From positions 327,001 to 391,000 of the forward strand of contig CANTUR010000595.1 in NCBI GenBank assembly GCA_947683625.1: a DNA stretch of 64,000 nt, in the 5' to 3' direction. Within the stretch, counting starts at the first letter, position 1. The number at the start of each line of letters is the position of its first letter. The stretch comes from Mallotus nudiflorus (taxonomy: Eukaryota; Streptophyta; Magnoliopsida; Malpighiales; Euphorbiaceae). The notes under the pieces are model-generated. The model was not told the DNA's origin. It was given only the letters and a program-made list of their open reading frames with translations, and ran no database searches. The translations under genes and the position numbers were made by a program. Shown piece by piece: positions 1 through 12,721 of this stretch.

Positions 1-779
1 AACTATATGGAGAGGGATTTCCTATGCCTTCGATTGGACTGACTTTTGAGTGTGTGTGTGTTTCTACTTGCTCCCCCCCCCCTCTAAAATGGGGTGTATA
101 GGGGTTTATTTGTAGGAAAAATGTGTAAAATGGGGTGGTGTAGGCATGGTCATATGCGTGAAAGTGGATTTTTGCACGTGGCCATGCACAATGTGTGCGT
201 GGTCATGTGCTTGGCCTGTGGTCATGTGTTTGGCGCATGGCCACGCACACACTTTGACACTCTATGCACTATTTTTGGGCTCAATGTGCATTATTCTAGG
301 GTTGGTTCCTAGGGATTTTAAGCCTTTCGGATGCGTTTCTAGGGTCTGTTTTGCCAAATGTAGCTTCGATTTTAGCACATGACACCTAAGGGTATTTACA
401 TGCACTTCTAAGTGATACGTGTTAATACTCAGGTTGTGTTGGACTATTCTGGGACCACTTTTGAAGGTTTTAGGGCCTTCCAGATTTGTTTTCAAAGTTT
501 ATTTTATCAAAACTGATTTTCATTTTTCATAAAGCTAGGTTTCGGTCTAATGTAATACACACTAGCCCAACGAGCTGAGCATTCTTAGAAGATTTTTCTT
601 GAAATAAAACCTCTCGTTGTTCTGATAATTCGTATTTCACTAGGTCAGAGCATAATTTAATGGCTCGATGATCGAGGTTGAATGTTTTAAGGTTGCACAC
701 TTCAAAGGTGTTGCGAACGAGCAAACTTTATTCATCTTGGGGATTCATTTCATCATTGGACCTTTCTGGTGACAATCAA
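1..779. other. Unassigned repeat-like sequence
   Basis: I recognise no gene here. Positions about 150-260 hold a cluster of short imperfect palindromes built from CATGGCCACGC and its complement GCGTGGTCATG, a layout similar to the palindrome clusters in the LTRs further along. The stretch next to 780 continues a chromovirus polymerase relic on the minus strand, so the block may be the decayed 3' part or LTR of that element, but no domain could be read in any frame. Confidence 0.4.
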
Positions 780-1592
780 AATTGAGGTATGAAAACCACT
801 CTTTCATTCTACATTAATAATCCTACTCAAAAAGCATCACAATATATTGTATACTCTTCATTTCTTGAAGGCAAAGTCAACACTGGAACCGAAGTTAATC
901 TATCCTTGAGTAATTGAAAGTGCTCCTCACACTTATCTGGCCACATGAACTTAGCATTCTATTGGGTTAACCTTGTTAAAGGTGCAATAATTTTGGAGAA
1001 ATCCTTCACAAACCTCTTATAATAACCAGCTAAACCTAGAAAACTCATTACTTCCATAACGATTGTGGGCCTTAGCCATTCTACAATGGCTTCAATATTT
1101 TTAAGGTGCACTTGTATACTATCTTTGGATACTATATAGTCTAAGAATGCCACTTGATCTAACCAAAACTCACATTTTAAGAATGTAGCATACAGTTAGT
1201 GCTCTCTCAAAGTTTAGATAACCATTCTCAGATGTATAACATGTTCCTCCTCACTCCTTAAATATACCAAAATATCATCAATAAACACTATCACAAATTG
1301 GTTTAAGAATGGCTTAAACCCCCGATTCATCATGTCTATAAAAGCTACTGGGCAGTTACTCAACCCAAAGGACATCACCAAAAATTCATAATGGCCATAT
1401 CTCATCCAAAAAGCAATTTTAGTCCACTTCTAATCCTCAAATGATGATATCCAGACCTCAAGTCAATGTTAGAGAAACATTGAGCCCCTTGAAGTTCATC
1501 AACTAAGTCATCAATTCTCTGAAGAGGATAATTGTTTTTTATGGTGACTTTGCTCAACTGTCTATAGTCGATGTGTACACGGTCCTGATGAC
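780..1592 (-). pseudogene. Ty3/gypsy chromovirus RT-RNase H relic
   Basis: Read on the minus strand, one frame with only a few stops gives the order expected of a chromovirus reverse transcriptase: VHIDYRQL near 1580, YEFLVMSFGLSN near 1395, the catalytic FIDDILVY near 1280, LGLAGYYKRFV near 1020, then the connection to RNase H (CDAF, normally CDAS) near 820. The wording matches the Tekay/Del group of plant chromoviruses. Gag, protease and integrase are missing, the sequence breaks off near 1592, and stops interrupt the frame, so it cannot encode a working polymerase. The lineage is from family knowledge; the fragment itself is plain in the sequence. Confidence 0.88.
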
Positions 1593-3064
1593 ACCCATCA
1601 TATAGCCTGTTCTACCAGTTTTTTCCAAATTCTTTCTATACATAAATAGTCAATAAAATTTCTAGAAAATATATTAATTAGGAATGAAATTATTTTATTT
1701 TATTCCCCACAATGTCTTTATAATTAATAATCATAATAACAAAATAATGGCAATATAGCATCAATAGTAGTAATAACATAAATAGCATATTTAAGATATA
1801 AAAATCAATATGATGAGCATTTCAAATGCCAAAATATAATTTCTTTAACTAAATTCCCTTTTTAATTATAATTAACTAATCATAATAAACTAATGATGGC
1901 AAAATAGCCTTGAATACAATTAAAACATAATCAACATTTTAAAATATCAAAATCAACATTATCAATATTCAAAAATTAAAAATATACATTCTTTAATTGA
2001 ATCCTCTTCTTAAATATAATAATTCAATCTATATCTTATGCATGATTCTAACACACATTCAAAATATTAACTTACAAGTGGAGCGAGTAGGCTGACCTGT
2101 CCTTGTCCGCTTATCATCTGATGTCTCCGCTCTGGTATACTCAATATAAACAATATATATAATATGAATAATTATCAAATAAATTCCTAAAAACTCCCAA
2201 AAATTCTAAAAATTTGTAAAAATGTTAGAATCATAGAAATTGATTTATGAACACCCTAAACGATAAATTTTTATGGCTAAGGATTATCTCTAATGATTTA
2301 ACTGATTTGAATGCAAATTAAATAATTTCCACCACAACCTTTCTGAGATTTATTTCTCAAAATCCATAAAGAATTAGAATAAACTCTATTTGTGAAAATT
2401 GATCACCATAATTTATACTATTTAATAAAAATAGTATCATACATTTATCTCGGGTTAGTACTGTTCATTGTTGAAATTTGGGTGGGACCCACTGGATTCT
2501 TAAAGGAAAACACATCACCTGACTAAACAAATTATACCAAAATGTTCCTAATAATATATAGAACACATCTAAAGGTTCAAACAACCTAAAATGTACACAG
2601 AATTTGTAGATAAAAAATTAAAGAGAAATTACCTAAAAAAATTCACCAAATATTATAAAGATGAAGATTGGATGCGTGGTTGGTGCCTACAGATTTCTGA
2701 TGATGAGAGGAACATAATGAATGCAACCATGATGCTTGAAACCTATCAGAATAGTAAGAAATGATGAAATTAGATCGATTATTCTTCCTTAATTCTAGGC
2801 ATGTATAAATGGATTTTCATAAAATAAAAGCTATGGGAATATAGAAGAGGCTGAGACGAATTTATGGTTCAAATTTGGGGTCAATCAAAGGTTGTTTGGA
2901 TGTTAAACAGAGAAGAAGAATAATTTTGGTACTAAAAAGAAATTTACCACTCCAAAAATGAAAGTGTCATTGCTCTTCTCACTTTTGCATTTGTAGGTCC
3001 CTTTCCTCTTCTTTATAATCACACTCATTGCTACGTGTCCTTTCCTTATTTGCTATTTTTTTTT
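1593..3064. other. AT-rich sequence, possible decayed LTR
   Basis: No open frame or RNA gene is supported. The block begins just where the chromovirus frame breaks, with TGATGACACCC near 1586, and AAGTCATTACA lies near 3230. These are the kinds of termini seen in plant gypsy LTRs, so a solo or truncated LTR is possible, but I found no target-site duplication and the polymerase does not resume on the far side. Confidence 0.3.
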
Positions 3065-3082
3065 AACAACAACAACAACAAC

Positions 3083-3157
<75 letters not shown>
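3065..3157. repeat. (AAC)n/(AAT)n microsatellite
   Basis: A run of AAC units passes directly into about 25 AAT units, followed by a looser AT-rich tail. Confidence 0.95.
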
Positions 3158-3159
<2 letters not shown>

Positions 3160-3438
3160 CAATAACAATATTAATAATAAGAAATAGAATAACAATAGTA
3201 ATAATATTAATATTAATAACCAAAATTTAAGTCATTACAATTTTAATATTCATAAAAATATTTTGTTAACAAGTTATTTATTATATCTTAATCTCAAAAC
3301 ATGTTAATTTTTATCATATATTATTACACATATGTATATTACTTGACAATATAATTAAAGTATATAATTAAGTTACTATTAGCTATTATTTATTAATATC
3401 TATGTACTGTTACTTATTAAATTAATATTAGGTACCAT

Positions 3439-5274
3439 TTTAGACACCCGATTCGATCGGCTCGTAATAGGGGGTGAACTGTGGATGCTTGGTTTGATCA
3501 ACCTATGATAAAGCCTAGTGATGAAAATGTACAAAGCTTGAATGCAAGAGAGGCTTGAAACCTCCTTGAAAATGGACTTAAAAGCCCAATTTTTGCCCCT
3601 GTAGAGCCCAAACCCCACTATGGCCCAAAACCCAACCCTGGGTCAGGGCCAATGAGGCGACGCCTCAACGATGAGGCACCGCCTCTATAGGATGAGGTGC
3701 TACCTCTTCAGCAGCCACTTGCATCTGCATTAAATGCAAAGGTGACAATGGTGGGTTGATGGGTGGGCCCCACACCGTTGGAGGCCTAAGAGTTGCATAA
3801 AAATGAGACTTTTAAGTAAAAAAAAATGATGATAGAAAATGAAAAGTAGAGGTATTGTCTAGGCTTATGGCTTGAAAAGGGAGAGTGAAGAGGGGAAAAA
3901 AAAGGAACAACTTAAAGGAAGCTTAAGGAAAAAAAAACTCTGAATAAAAGAAGGAAAAAATGTTCTTAGGAAGGAAAGGAAAAAGCTAGCTTGGAAATCC
4001 ATTTTCTTGAAGGAAGAAGGAGAAGATCTTGCATTCAAGTGAAGCTTTGGACCAAAACAACCTCTGAGGGCTAACTATTTTTGAAATGCAAGCATCTAGA
4101 GTAGTAAGAAGCTCCATATTTCTTCATTAAGCTCTAGTTTTTACATAAGTTCTTTGTTGTTTACTTGTTTGCTTTAGTTTCATTGCTTATTTTAGATACT
4201 ATGTCCATAACATGATATTTTATGCTCTTAAGTATTTATGTAAGTGTAAAGTTGTTTATATATATGATTTGATTAACTTAGAAGTTAAGAAGCTTGATCA
4301 AATAATTTTGAGGGCTAATCATCAGGTGGCACCTCTTCAAAGAGGCATCACCTATCTAGGTTGAGGCGATACGAAATCACCTCTATGCCTAGAAGTGATG
4401 TCTCATCAATAAGGTGTCACCACATCAATGGAGTTTAACATTTTAACATTTGACCTTAAGTCTTTTTTTGCATGATTTATATGTCTTTACATCCTTATAT
4501 TGATAGTTTTCCTCATACATAATTACTTTATCATCATGCTTAAATCAAAAGTATTAATAAATTTGTCTTTATCTTCATTTATGTATATTTAGTGTTATAT
4601 TAAACTAACTTTATGGGTTTATTTTGTAGAATTCTTCTTATCTTCATGGAGATTAATATTTTGCTTTATTGCAAAAAGTCTTAGGGTGACTTATAGTCAT
4701 CAATTGACTATTCCCTTTTAGTTTCCTTAAGTTTTCTTATTAATAGCTAGTTTATTTTTTATTTATTTTTGGTTTATTTTCCAATTATTTCACTTTTACT
4801 TGCACAAAGTTTTATAATCCTTAATCCCTTCCCCCATTGTATTTGAATGTACTATTTTATGGAATTTTATGATGAATATTGGGACTTATAATGCATGAAA
4901 TTGAATTAATATGCAAATTTGGGTTTAAACATAAAATCCAATAATTATTTGGGGAAAATTATAATTTGCATGTTAATAGAGAAATAATTGAATAACCAAA
5001 GGTAATAAAATACAAAACCCAAACGGAGGTCAACTATAAGGTTCGATGTGCATTCCAAAAGCCTATACCCAGTTTCCGAACTCGTTCTCTGATGATGACT
5101 TTTGGGAACCTCTGGAGGATCCAGTTGTCATATAGTGTGTCCCAAATTTTATTCGGGTGGCAACTCCTCTAATTTGGGCTTTAAGCCTAATTTTGTATTT
5201 TCTAGTGTGCCTTGAGCTCACACAGTGTCGTGGACACCAAACACTTGGGCTCGTGCTAAACCCCACTGCCTACA
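3439..5274 (+). repeat. TE1 5' LTR
   Basis: This aligns along its length with 18290-20108. It starts TTTAGACACC (from TGTAGACACC) and ends CCTACA, one base before the PBS. The first 40 bases or so are duplicated in tandem: the block ending in GGGGTGAAC is followed by TGTGGATGC and a second GGTTTGATC. GC-palindrome clusters lie at about 3655-3715 and 4320-4435. Confidence 0.92.
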
Positions 5275-5275
5275 A

Positions 5276-5293
5276 TGGCGACTCCACTGGGGA
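5276..5293 (+). other. TE1 primer-binding site (tRNA-Arg type)
   Basis: TGGCGACTCCACTGGGGA begins two bases after the LTR end. It is complementary, with one mismatch, to the CCA end of plant tRNA-Arg(ACG) as I remember that tRNA. tRNA-Arg priming is known for Ogre/Tat elements. Confidence 0.85.
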
Positions 5294-6118
5294 TAGAGAA
5301 ATTAATTCCAATGTTTTGTATTTTATTATTTTTTATTCCTTTTTTTTCTTTTGCATTTTTTTTCATTCACTACATATTGAGCAATTCAGTCCTTAAATAG
5401 TCAATGATGGTCATTGTTTTGCTACCTATGTTTCACTCAAACCTGGTGGTGGAACATTTGATTATTATCACTTATAGCATGTACTTATCCACGACATATG
5501 GACCCTTGAGTGGAGAGACGTAATAGAGGTATATCGTTGTGGGAGCCGAAACCTATGATCCCAAAACTTGAGTCCATGTAATGACTTAATAATTTTCCTT
5601 AAGTTTTCTCCCAAATGCATGTGTTTTATGCCATATATTGAATTTTCTAAATAAATCCTAAGCCCATTATAAATGGCCCTTATCAAAATAGGCCTCTTAT
5701 GCTTATTCAAGCCCAGTATAAATGGACCTCATCAAGATGAGCCTTTTATACTTATTTTACTTTCTGGACCTTGACAAGTTGGACCTTTAAAGGTAAATTT
5801 TGGCCCATTAAGAATAGACTTTGGATTTATCTACGGAATTCACTACTTGCTTGAACCATTTTGAGAGTTTTCATAGGTATGTCGATCTTACCATCCCCTG
5901 TTGATGATTAAGGCCTAAACTAAAAATCCTAGGGAAAAAAACTCGCCATTGAACATATGAGTGGGAGAAATACGGGTGGAGATTATCATTCCATAATTAT
6001 GTTTTGTTCCCTCGCTATTTGTAAATAGATTATGTGTTTCTTTTTCATCTTTTCAAATAATAAAATAAAGTGAACTTGCATATCATGCATACATGTCATG
6101 CATAAATTCTAACTAGTG
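5294..6118 (+). other. TE1 5' leader
   Basis: Untranslated leader between PBS and gag. Between about 5640 and 5830 it has diverged repeats of the pattern 'cccattataaatggac...tcaagatgagcctttta'. The matching leader of TE2 (39002-39783, minus) has the same organisation, so the repeats belong to the element. No coding frame is seen. Confidence 0.6.
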
Positions 6119-7480
6119 GTGGTTACAGATATAGATCCGTAATAGTTTTCGACTTGGACACGGTCTGAAACTAGTCTTTTGGTTAGAACTCCTAAAGAAA
6201 CAGTGATGGTAGGTAGTTTCGATCCTAAAGCTTTCAAGGAACAATTGAAAGAAAAAATAGTCGAATAGACTTGTTCAATCATGCGAGAGATGATGATAGA
6301 GATGATGGGACAAGCCAAATAACAACCACCAGCACAACAACCACCACCTTTAGATCTTGAAGCCAAAATTTCTGCAAGGCAACAAGCGGAAGATGATCTT
6401 AAGACTTTAGTAGTTAAACCAGTGACCCAAAAAAATATGAATCTCTCCATGAATGTAGAGAAGACTGATTAGGCTAAGGGTATTACCAAAGCTATGGCTC
6501 AAGTACATATGATGATGAAAGAAAAAAGGATTAATGCCTCGATGGATTATACCAACCTAGATCTAGATGGAGATGATGATCCATATCTCGAAAGTTCAAA
6601 TTTCTTAATATAAAGAAATACACTGGCACTTATGATCATCGTTTGCATTTGAAGCAATATGTGACTCACATGAAAACAACCGTCTTGACTAAAGCATATA
6701 TTATGAAATATTTTCCATTGTCTCTAAAAGGGGCTCCTATCCATTAGTATTATGCCTTGGAATCACACGTGCAAAGTGATTGGAAAGAGTTATGTGCTAT
6801 TTTTATAAAGCAATATGGTTTGAACACCTAAATGGATGTATCTCTTAGGGACTTGCAGAATACTAAGCAATGATTCAACAAATATTTTAATAATTACTTG
6901 ACTATTTAGAGAGCAAAATTGGCACAAATGAAGCATAGACCCACCAAAGATTATCAACTAGTAATCACAATGGAAGGATATGTCCTTCCACTTTTTAAAA
7001 AGTTGAAGGATATAGTAATTTGGAATTTTGAAGAGTTGTATAGATTTTAGGTGCAAAAAGAAGTTCTTTGTTAGGAGTTCTACATACAAAGAAGCAATTA
7101 GTTCAAGTAGCAATGTGCAAATTAGTGCTATTAGACAACTGAGCAGTAACATATAGATTAATGCGGTCAGGCAGGCTCAGAGGCTTTTGAACTTGGGTAG
7201 GCCCATGTCAAAAGTTATGGAGAAGTTAGTGGAGAAGAACCTTCTGCAACCTTTACCCCAATGACCACCCTTGCCAAATGCCAACCTAAAATTCTATTGT
7301 AAATACCACCAAGCCATTGGACATGATATTAATGTCTGCACTCGACTAAAATATGAAATCCAATACCTAATTAACTCAAGCAAGATCACCAACCTCAAAA
7401 CCTGAAAACCAAACACTCAAAATAACCTTTTGCCCAACTACTAAAATTTCCTACCACCAAATGCACTCATTCTTATGATC
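6119..7480 (+). pseudogene. TE1 gag relic
   Basis: The frame aligns with the TE2 gag (39001 downward). Its expected ATG is GTG at 6119-6121. Recognisable blocks are AFKEQLKE near 6225, MAQVHMMMKEKR near 6495, the capsid core near 6600-6800 including a preserved Trp codon at 6781-6783, and GRPMSKVMEKLVE near 7200 followed by a cysteine/histidine-containing stretch near 7300. It would encode the structural capsid protein. Several TAG, TAA and TGA codons sit where TE2 keeps Gln or Trp, for example TAG at 6470-6472, so the gene is dead. The 3' limit is approximate. Confidence 0.82.
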
Positions 7481-7799
7481 AACACAGGTCTATCGAAGGA
7501 GAAAATCTTAAGCTCTTTCATTAATGTTGCACCTAGCTTACCAAAACCTTAACCCACAAACTTGAACTAAATGAGCAACCTCTTAGACTTAGTGTGAATG
7601 TCTTGGATATTTAGAGCTCTGATGACGAAGAGGGAGAACAAATTGACCTATGGGAAAACAAGGAGAATAAGAAGAGTCAATCAATAAGGCAAGTTAAAAA
7701 GAAAGAAATGAAAACCAAATCAATAGAATTTGGATTGAAGGAGAAGGAAGAGGGTTCAGAAGGGGAAGTGAAGAAAAAAAGAGACTATTACTTGTGTTT

Positions 7800-9182
7800 G
7801 GGGGTTACTTATGCATTCCTGGGATCATCGCAAAGCATTGGTTCTAGCTTTGGATCAAAAGAAGATATGTAGAAGCTACACTCCTAAGCAAATGGTTGGT
7901 TCATTGATGGAGTCCCCTCAAGGTGCTATTGTGTTTTCTAATGAGGATTTGTTATTAGAAGGAAGATACCATTACAAGGCCTTATTCATCAAGGCCATGG
8001 TAAAAGGGAAGCTAACTTACTATGTGATGGTGGATAATAGTTCTGCCATTAATGTATGTGCTTTGAAAATTTTAGCAAAGTTGGGATTGACTGTTGTCGA
8101 CCTGAAACTTCTAAAGTGATCATCAAGGCCTATGATAATATGAAAAGGTCAGTTGAGAGAACGTTCAGAGCATTAGTCAAGACGGGACCTATTAAGGTGT
8201 GGGTCAACTCATATATAATTAACATTCCTGTGACTTTTGCTATCTTATTAGGAAGGTTATGGTTTCATCCTTTTGGGGGGTGTGCCATCCACTGTTTATT
8301 AAAAGATAAATTTTTTGAATGAGAGTAATGTTGTTACCATCTCTATGGAAACTAAAGCCGTTGTAGCTGCTCTAAAGCTAACCTCTAAAAAGATTCCCAT
8401 AAGCCTAAGCTTTGAAGTATGCATGATTTATGAAGATGAGCTAGATAAGAAAGTTATGAGCATAATGAAAAACATGAAGTTCATGACTGGTTTGGGACTA
8501 GGAAAGAATCAGAATGAGCCTAGTAGGTTTGTGGAACTGAAAGTCCTTATCTTGAAGTATAAGATTGGGTATTTTGGGTCTAAAGAGTCCAAAGATGAAG
8601 AAAATGATACCTCAGAGATTAGGAAGCAAGGGCTTGAGGATGTGTTTGCTAATGAGGGTGATAGTTATCCATATACAAGGACTCTTGAACCTATTATGAT
8701 GGTTGGGAAGTGATTCCAGGGTTTGAAATCTTTATTGAATATCTAAACAAGGTAAGGAAATCTATTGTTGATGAGAGCTTTGTGGAAGAGTTAGTACTAG
8801 CTGAGGAGGTAATTAATGCATCAAAGTTGAAGGATGTTGTTAATCAGAGTGAGGAGCTGGATCTCAAGACTTTTGTCCTAAATTTTGTCATAGATCTTTT
8901 CTATGATGATTTTAATATCTCTCTTTCTACCTTGTTTGAAATTGATGACTTGTTCTCTTTTAAGGTTAATGCAATGAAGTCTGACTTTGCTTATTTGGGT
9001 GATGTGTTACCTAATGGTTATTCTATTTATAATGATCATTTCATGCATATGTTTGACATTAATTATGTGCAAAATGAATCATTTAATTTAAGCATGAATG
9101 AAAACCCTAAGAATATATTGGTTGCTTCTAACTTAACTTATGATAAGAGAGAAAAAATGAAAGAAAAATTGAAAAGAAGATA
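7800..9182 (+). pseudogene. TE1 protease and G-patch-like linker region
   Basis: Three overlapping open stretches (about 7811-8119, 8056-8322 and 8315-9183) together represent the protease and linker part of the polyprotein. The aspartic-protease motif reads VMVDNSSAINV near 8025-8060, a weakened D[ST]G site. GLGLGKNQ near 8500 resembles the glycine-rich core of G-patch domains, which many Tat-like polyproteins carry here. An acidic linker follows to about 9180 (VIDLFYDDFN, then the DKREKMKEKLKRR end). Frameshifts separate the pieces. TE2 carries the same region at 33780-35350 on the minus strand. Confidence 0.72.
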
Positions 9183-9299
9183 GAAAGTATTTGCTTAAGG
9201 CTATGAAGATATGCCTAGGATCGATAGAGAGATCTCAAAACACAAGATCCCTACATATCTTCACATATCACCAATAAAGTAAAAAAAGAAGAGGTTAAG

Positions 9300-10540
9300 G
9301 CCAGAATGGGCTTTATTGGTTAAAGAAGAACTTGAGAAGCAACTAAAGGGAAAGTTCCTAGAGGTAGTAGAGGACACCTAATGGTTAGCGAACATAGTCC
9401 TAGTCCCCAAGAAAGATAGGAGGGTGAGGATATGCATGGACTACAAAGATTTAAACAAAGCTTGCCCAAAAGATGAATTTCCACTACCACATATTGACAC
9501 ATTAGTCGATAGTGCAACTTCCAATGTGATGTATTCTTTTATGGATGGTTTCTCAAGATACAACCAGATCATAATGGCAATAATTGACAAGTTGAAAACA
9601 TCTTTCACTACCGAATGAGGCATCTACTGCCACATGATCATGTCATTCGAACTGAAGAATGTAGGGGCTACTTGTCAAAGGATGGCTATAACCCTACTAC
9701 ACGACATGATCCATAAGGAGATAGAGGTATACGTGGATGATATAAGGGTAAAATATCCAACCAGAGAAGGGCATTTTGAAGCCTTAGACAAGTTCCTTGT
9801 AAAAGTTGAAAAGTACAATCTCATATCGAACCTGAAGAAGTGTGTTTTTAGAGTAGCATTTTAGAAACTACTAGGGAACATTATTAGTCAAAAAGGGATA
9901 AAAGTGGGCCCAGAAAAAGTTAAAAAAATTAAGGAAATGCTTGCATTAAAAAATGAAAAAGAAGTCAGAGGATTCATTGGGCGATTGCAATATATTAGTA
10001 GGTTTATAGCTAAGTTGACTACTATTTATGAGCCAATCTTCAAGCTTTTAAAGAAGAATCAACCAATGATTTAGGATGATAGGTGTCAATAAGCTTTTGA
10101 AACTATTAAATATTTTTTGATGAATCCTCTATCCTTACAATTGCCAAAACTAGGAAAGCCCTTAATTCTTTATCTAGCGATTGAGAAGGATACAATAGAT
10201 GCAATGTTAGCTCAAGAAAGTGAAGGGAAAGTTGAGCATGCAATATATTACTTTATCAAGAAACTTTTATTATATAAAGCCAACTATGACCTAGTAAAGA
10301 AGACATGTTTAGTTATAATCTGGGCAACTAAGAAACTTTGGCATTATTTATAATCCTATAAAGTGCAGGCAATCTCTAAACATGATCCTCTTAGATACCT
10401 CTAATTGACTCCCTCGCTAATTGGAAAATTAGCTAGATGGTTGGTTCTACTCACCAAATTCGACATAGACTACATAACAAAGAAAGTAATAAAGGGGAAA
10501 GCAATAGTAGACTTTTTGGCTTAAAATACAGTATATGACA
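9300..10540 (+). pseudogene. TE1 reverse transcriptase and RNase H relic
   Basis: The order is that of a Ty3/gypsy RT: PKKDRRVRICMDYKDLNKACP near 9410 (here described by its ends VPKKD and NKACP), FPLPHID, SFMDGFSRYNQI, HMIMSFELKN near 9640, the catalytic VYVDDI near 9735, FIGRLQYISRF near 9975, then the RNase H core (LYLAIEKD near 10175; KLLLYKANY and ATKKLWHY). Stops occur at a canonical Trp (TAG near 10070) and at an Arg/Gln-like position near 9617. This enzyme would copy the element's RNA into DNA in cytoplasmic particles; with these lesions it cannot. Confidence 0.88.
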
Positions 10541-10589
10541 AACATGAGTAGGAGTTAGAGTTTCTAGATGAGCATCTTAGGGCAATAGA

Positions 10590-10990
10590 GGTCCAGGGAT
10601 ATAAAATGAATTTTTATAGAGCTGTTAATAATAGAAGGGCAGTCATTGGTGTAATTTTGATCATGCCAGAAGGAGAGATGATCCCAATGGTAAAAAGACT
10701 AGGGTTTAAGGTGATAAACAATCAAGCTAAATATGAGGCTTGCATTTTTAGGTTGGAGGCACTTTGGAATATTGGGGTAGAAGATGTCGCTATTTATAGG
10801 GATTCTATACTGGCTATAAACCAAGCTTCTAAAAAATGGGAAGTAAAAGAGGATAAGTTGTGTCTACATTAGGACTATCTGGCTACTATTTTATTATCTT
10901 TTACCCAATGTAAGTTTTTTATCTACCCCGAGATGAAAATCAACTAGTTAACACTCTGGCTACTTTAGCTTTAGTATAGGAAAGTGGAAA
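10590..10990 (+). pseudogene. TE1 second (archaeal-type) RNase H relic
   Basis: After RT-RNH a second RNase H-like domain follows: NFYRAVNNR (normally MYFDGA.N), VIGVILIMPEGEMIPMVKRL, INNQAKYEACI, then YRDSILAINQ with a surviving Asp, and a stop at 10870-10872. The first catalytic Asp is replaced (RAV in place of DGA) and AKYEA stands for AEYEA. A duplicated RNase H of archaeal type is a known hallmark of the Tat lineage and supports the classification. TE2 retains the DGA and AEYEA motifs. Confidence 0.82.
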
Positions 10991-11149
10991 GCCAGTAAGT
11001 GTCAAGCCCTTTATTTTAGTAAAATCCTGAAACCCTTATTATGGGGAGATAAGGGTGATGTGAGTTGATATTCCTAAAAAGCCCTAGTTTTATTATTTGT
11101 AGCAGTATTTGTAAATAGGAAAACTCCTTGAGGACGCTAATAAGAAGGA

Positions 11150-12316
11150 AAGAATGTCCTTAAGGATGTTGTCATGACCATTCATTAGCTATAATGGGAT
11201 ATTGTATAAAAGGATGCCAACTAGGGTTCACCTGAGATGTGTTGAGAAAGATGAAGCCCAGAAACTCATGGAACAATGCATGAAGGAGTATGTGGGCCAC
11301 ACATGAATGGGATAGTCCTAGCAAAGAAGATAGCTCGACAAGGTTACTTTTGGTTAACCATGAAAATAGACTATATTAGGTTCATAAAATGCCATAACTG
11401 TCAGGCCTATAGGAATGTCAGTCATTTGCCATCCATGGAGCTTCAGGGATGACTTCTCCTTAGGCAGTCTAGAGAATTAATATATAGGGGAGATAATGCC
11501 GAGAGCATTAAATAATCATCAATACATCATGGTGGCAACTTATTGTTTCTCTAAATTGGTTGAAGCTAGGTCTTATACCATTGTTCGCTTAAAGCAAATG
11601 GAAAAGTTCATTGAGAAGAATATAATTTGCAGATATGGACTGCCTCATCATATCGTCACTAATAATGGGGTTCAATTTCGGGCAGAGACAACTGCATTGT
11701 TAAAAGAATACAAGATCAAGTATCACAGGTCATCTCTATATAGGCCATAGGCGAATGGGGCGGTGGAAGCTACAAATAAAAATGTAAAAAAGATCCTAGC
11801 TAAGATGATAGAGAATTATCGAAATTGGGCAAATTATTTATAATTTGCAATATGGGGGTATAGGACTACTGCTAGGACCTCAATTGGGGTCACTCCATAT
11901 TCCTTAATGTATGGGTGTGAAGCTATATTACAAGTAGAGCTCGAGAACTGATCATTAAAGGTTCTCTAGAATTCAAAATTCCTGGGTACCAGTGGGTAAA
12001 AAGCTGATTGGCGCAGTTGACACTGTTGGATGAAAAGAGAATGAAAGTTATGTATCACTCACAGCTATATCAAAAAAGAATGGCTTGGGCTTATAATAAG
12101 AAAATCAAGCCATGAAACATTAAAGAGGGTGATTTATCATTGAAACTCATAAAGCCAATCAAGATTGACCTGTGGGGTAAGTTCAAGCCGAATTGGGAAG
12201 GTCCATATATAGTGAAAAGGTTATTTTCTAAAGGTTCCACTATTCTATCAAATCTATAAGGAAATGAGTTCATAGAGCCCATCAATCTGGATAAGCTTAA
12301 TAAGTACTTTTTGTAA
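11150..12316 (+). pseudogene. TE1 integrase relic
   Basis: The zinc-binding part is weak (KCHNCQAY near 11390). The core has FSKLVEARSY near 11550, YGLPHHIVTNNGVQF near 11640 and ANGAVEATNKNVKK near 11755. The first two catalytic aspartates are lost (YCFSK for D.F.K; TNNG for SDNG); the Glu in VEATN survives. The C-terminal part with NWEGPY and the ending KYFL, then TAA at 12314-12316, is conserved with TE2. Integrase would insert the cDNA; this one is dead. Confidence 0.85.
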
Positions 12317-12721
12317 AGTATCACTAGGGAGAAAACCTCAAAAAGAGATTGTCTAGGCAAAAATTAGAGACCAAAAGTGAAAAATAAAAAGGAAGTCCTA
12401 CTGGATTGAAAACCCTAAAAGAGGTAGGCCGGGAAAAAATTAAGGATGTGTAAAAGGGGAGAGCGAAGAAAAAATGGTTAGTTGGAAAACTTGCAAAGGT
12501 AAGCCAACTAACAACATGAGATATGGCAAAAGTAAAATGTATATGCATATTATACTTAAATGAAATAAAATAGATGGCCTTAATTACTGTTAAATGTTGC
12601 ATTAAGTGTCCATTATAAACGGTGTAACTAAAAAAAAAGAAAGGAAATTCTATCCAAGAAGAGGGAAATGATGACTTAATTCATAAACTAATTTTATTTC
12701 CTTTTCTTTTGATAAATATCT
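12317..12721. other. Spacer between TE1 pol and antisense gene B'
   Basis: No gene. It is conserved with 30242-30651 of TE2 (shared GGGAGAAAACCTCAAAA, then GGATTGAAAACCCTAAAAGAGG-like text). It separates the pol stop from the end of the antisense gene, so it is where convergent transcripts would terminate. Confidence 0.6.

Noticed and set aside
1593..3240. Solo LTR of the chromovirus
   Set aside because: Terminal motifs are suggestive, but no target duplication was found and the polymerase frame does not resume, so it is only noted.
6109..6450. Open frame of 113 codons on the minus strand
   Set aside because: It lies antisense over TE1 gag, whose plus-strand reading aligns with TE2 gag; no domain is seen in the antisense frame.
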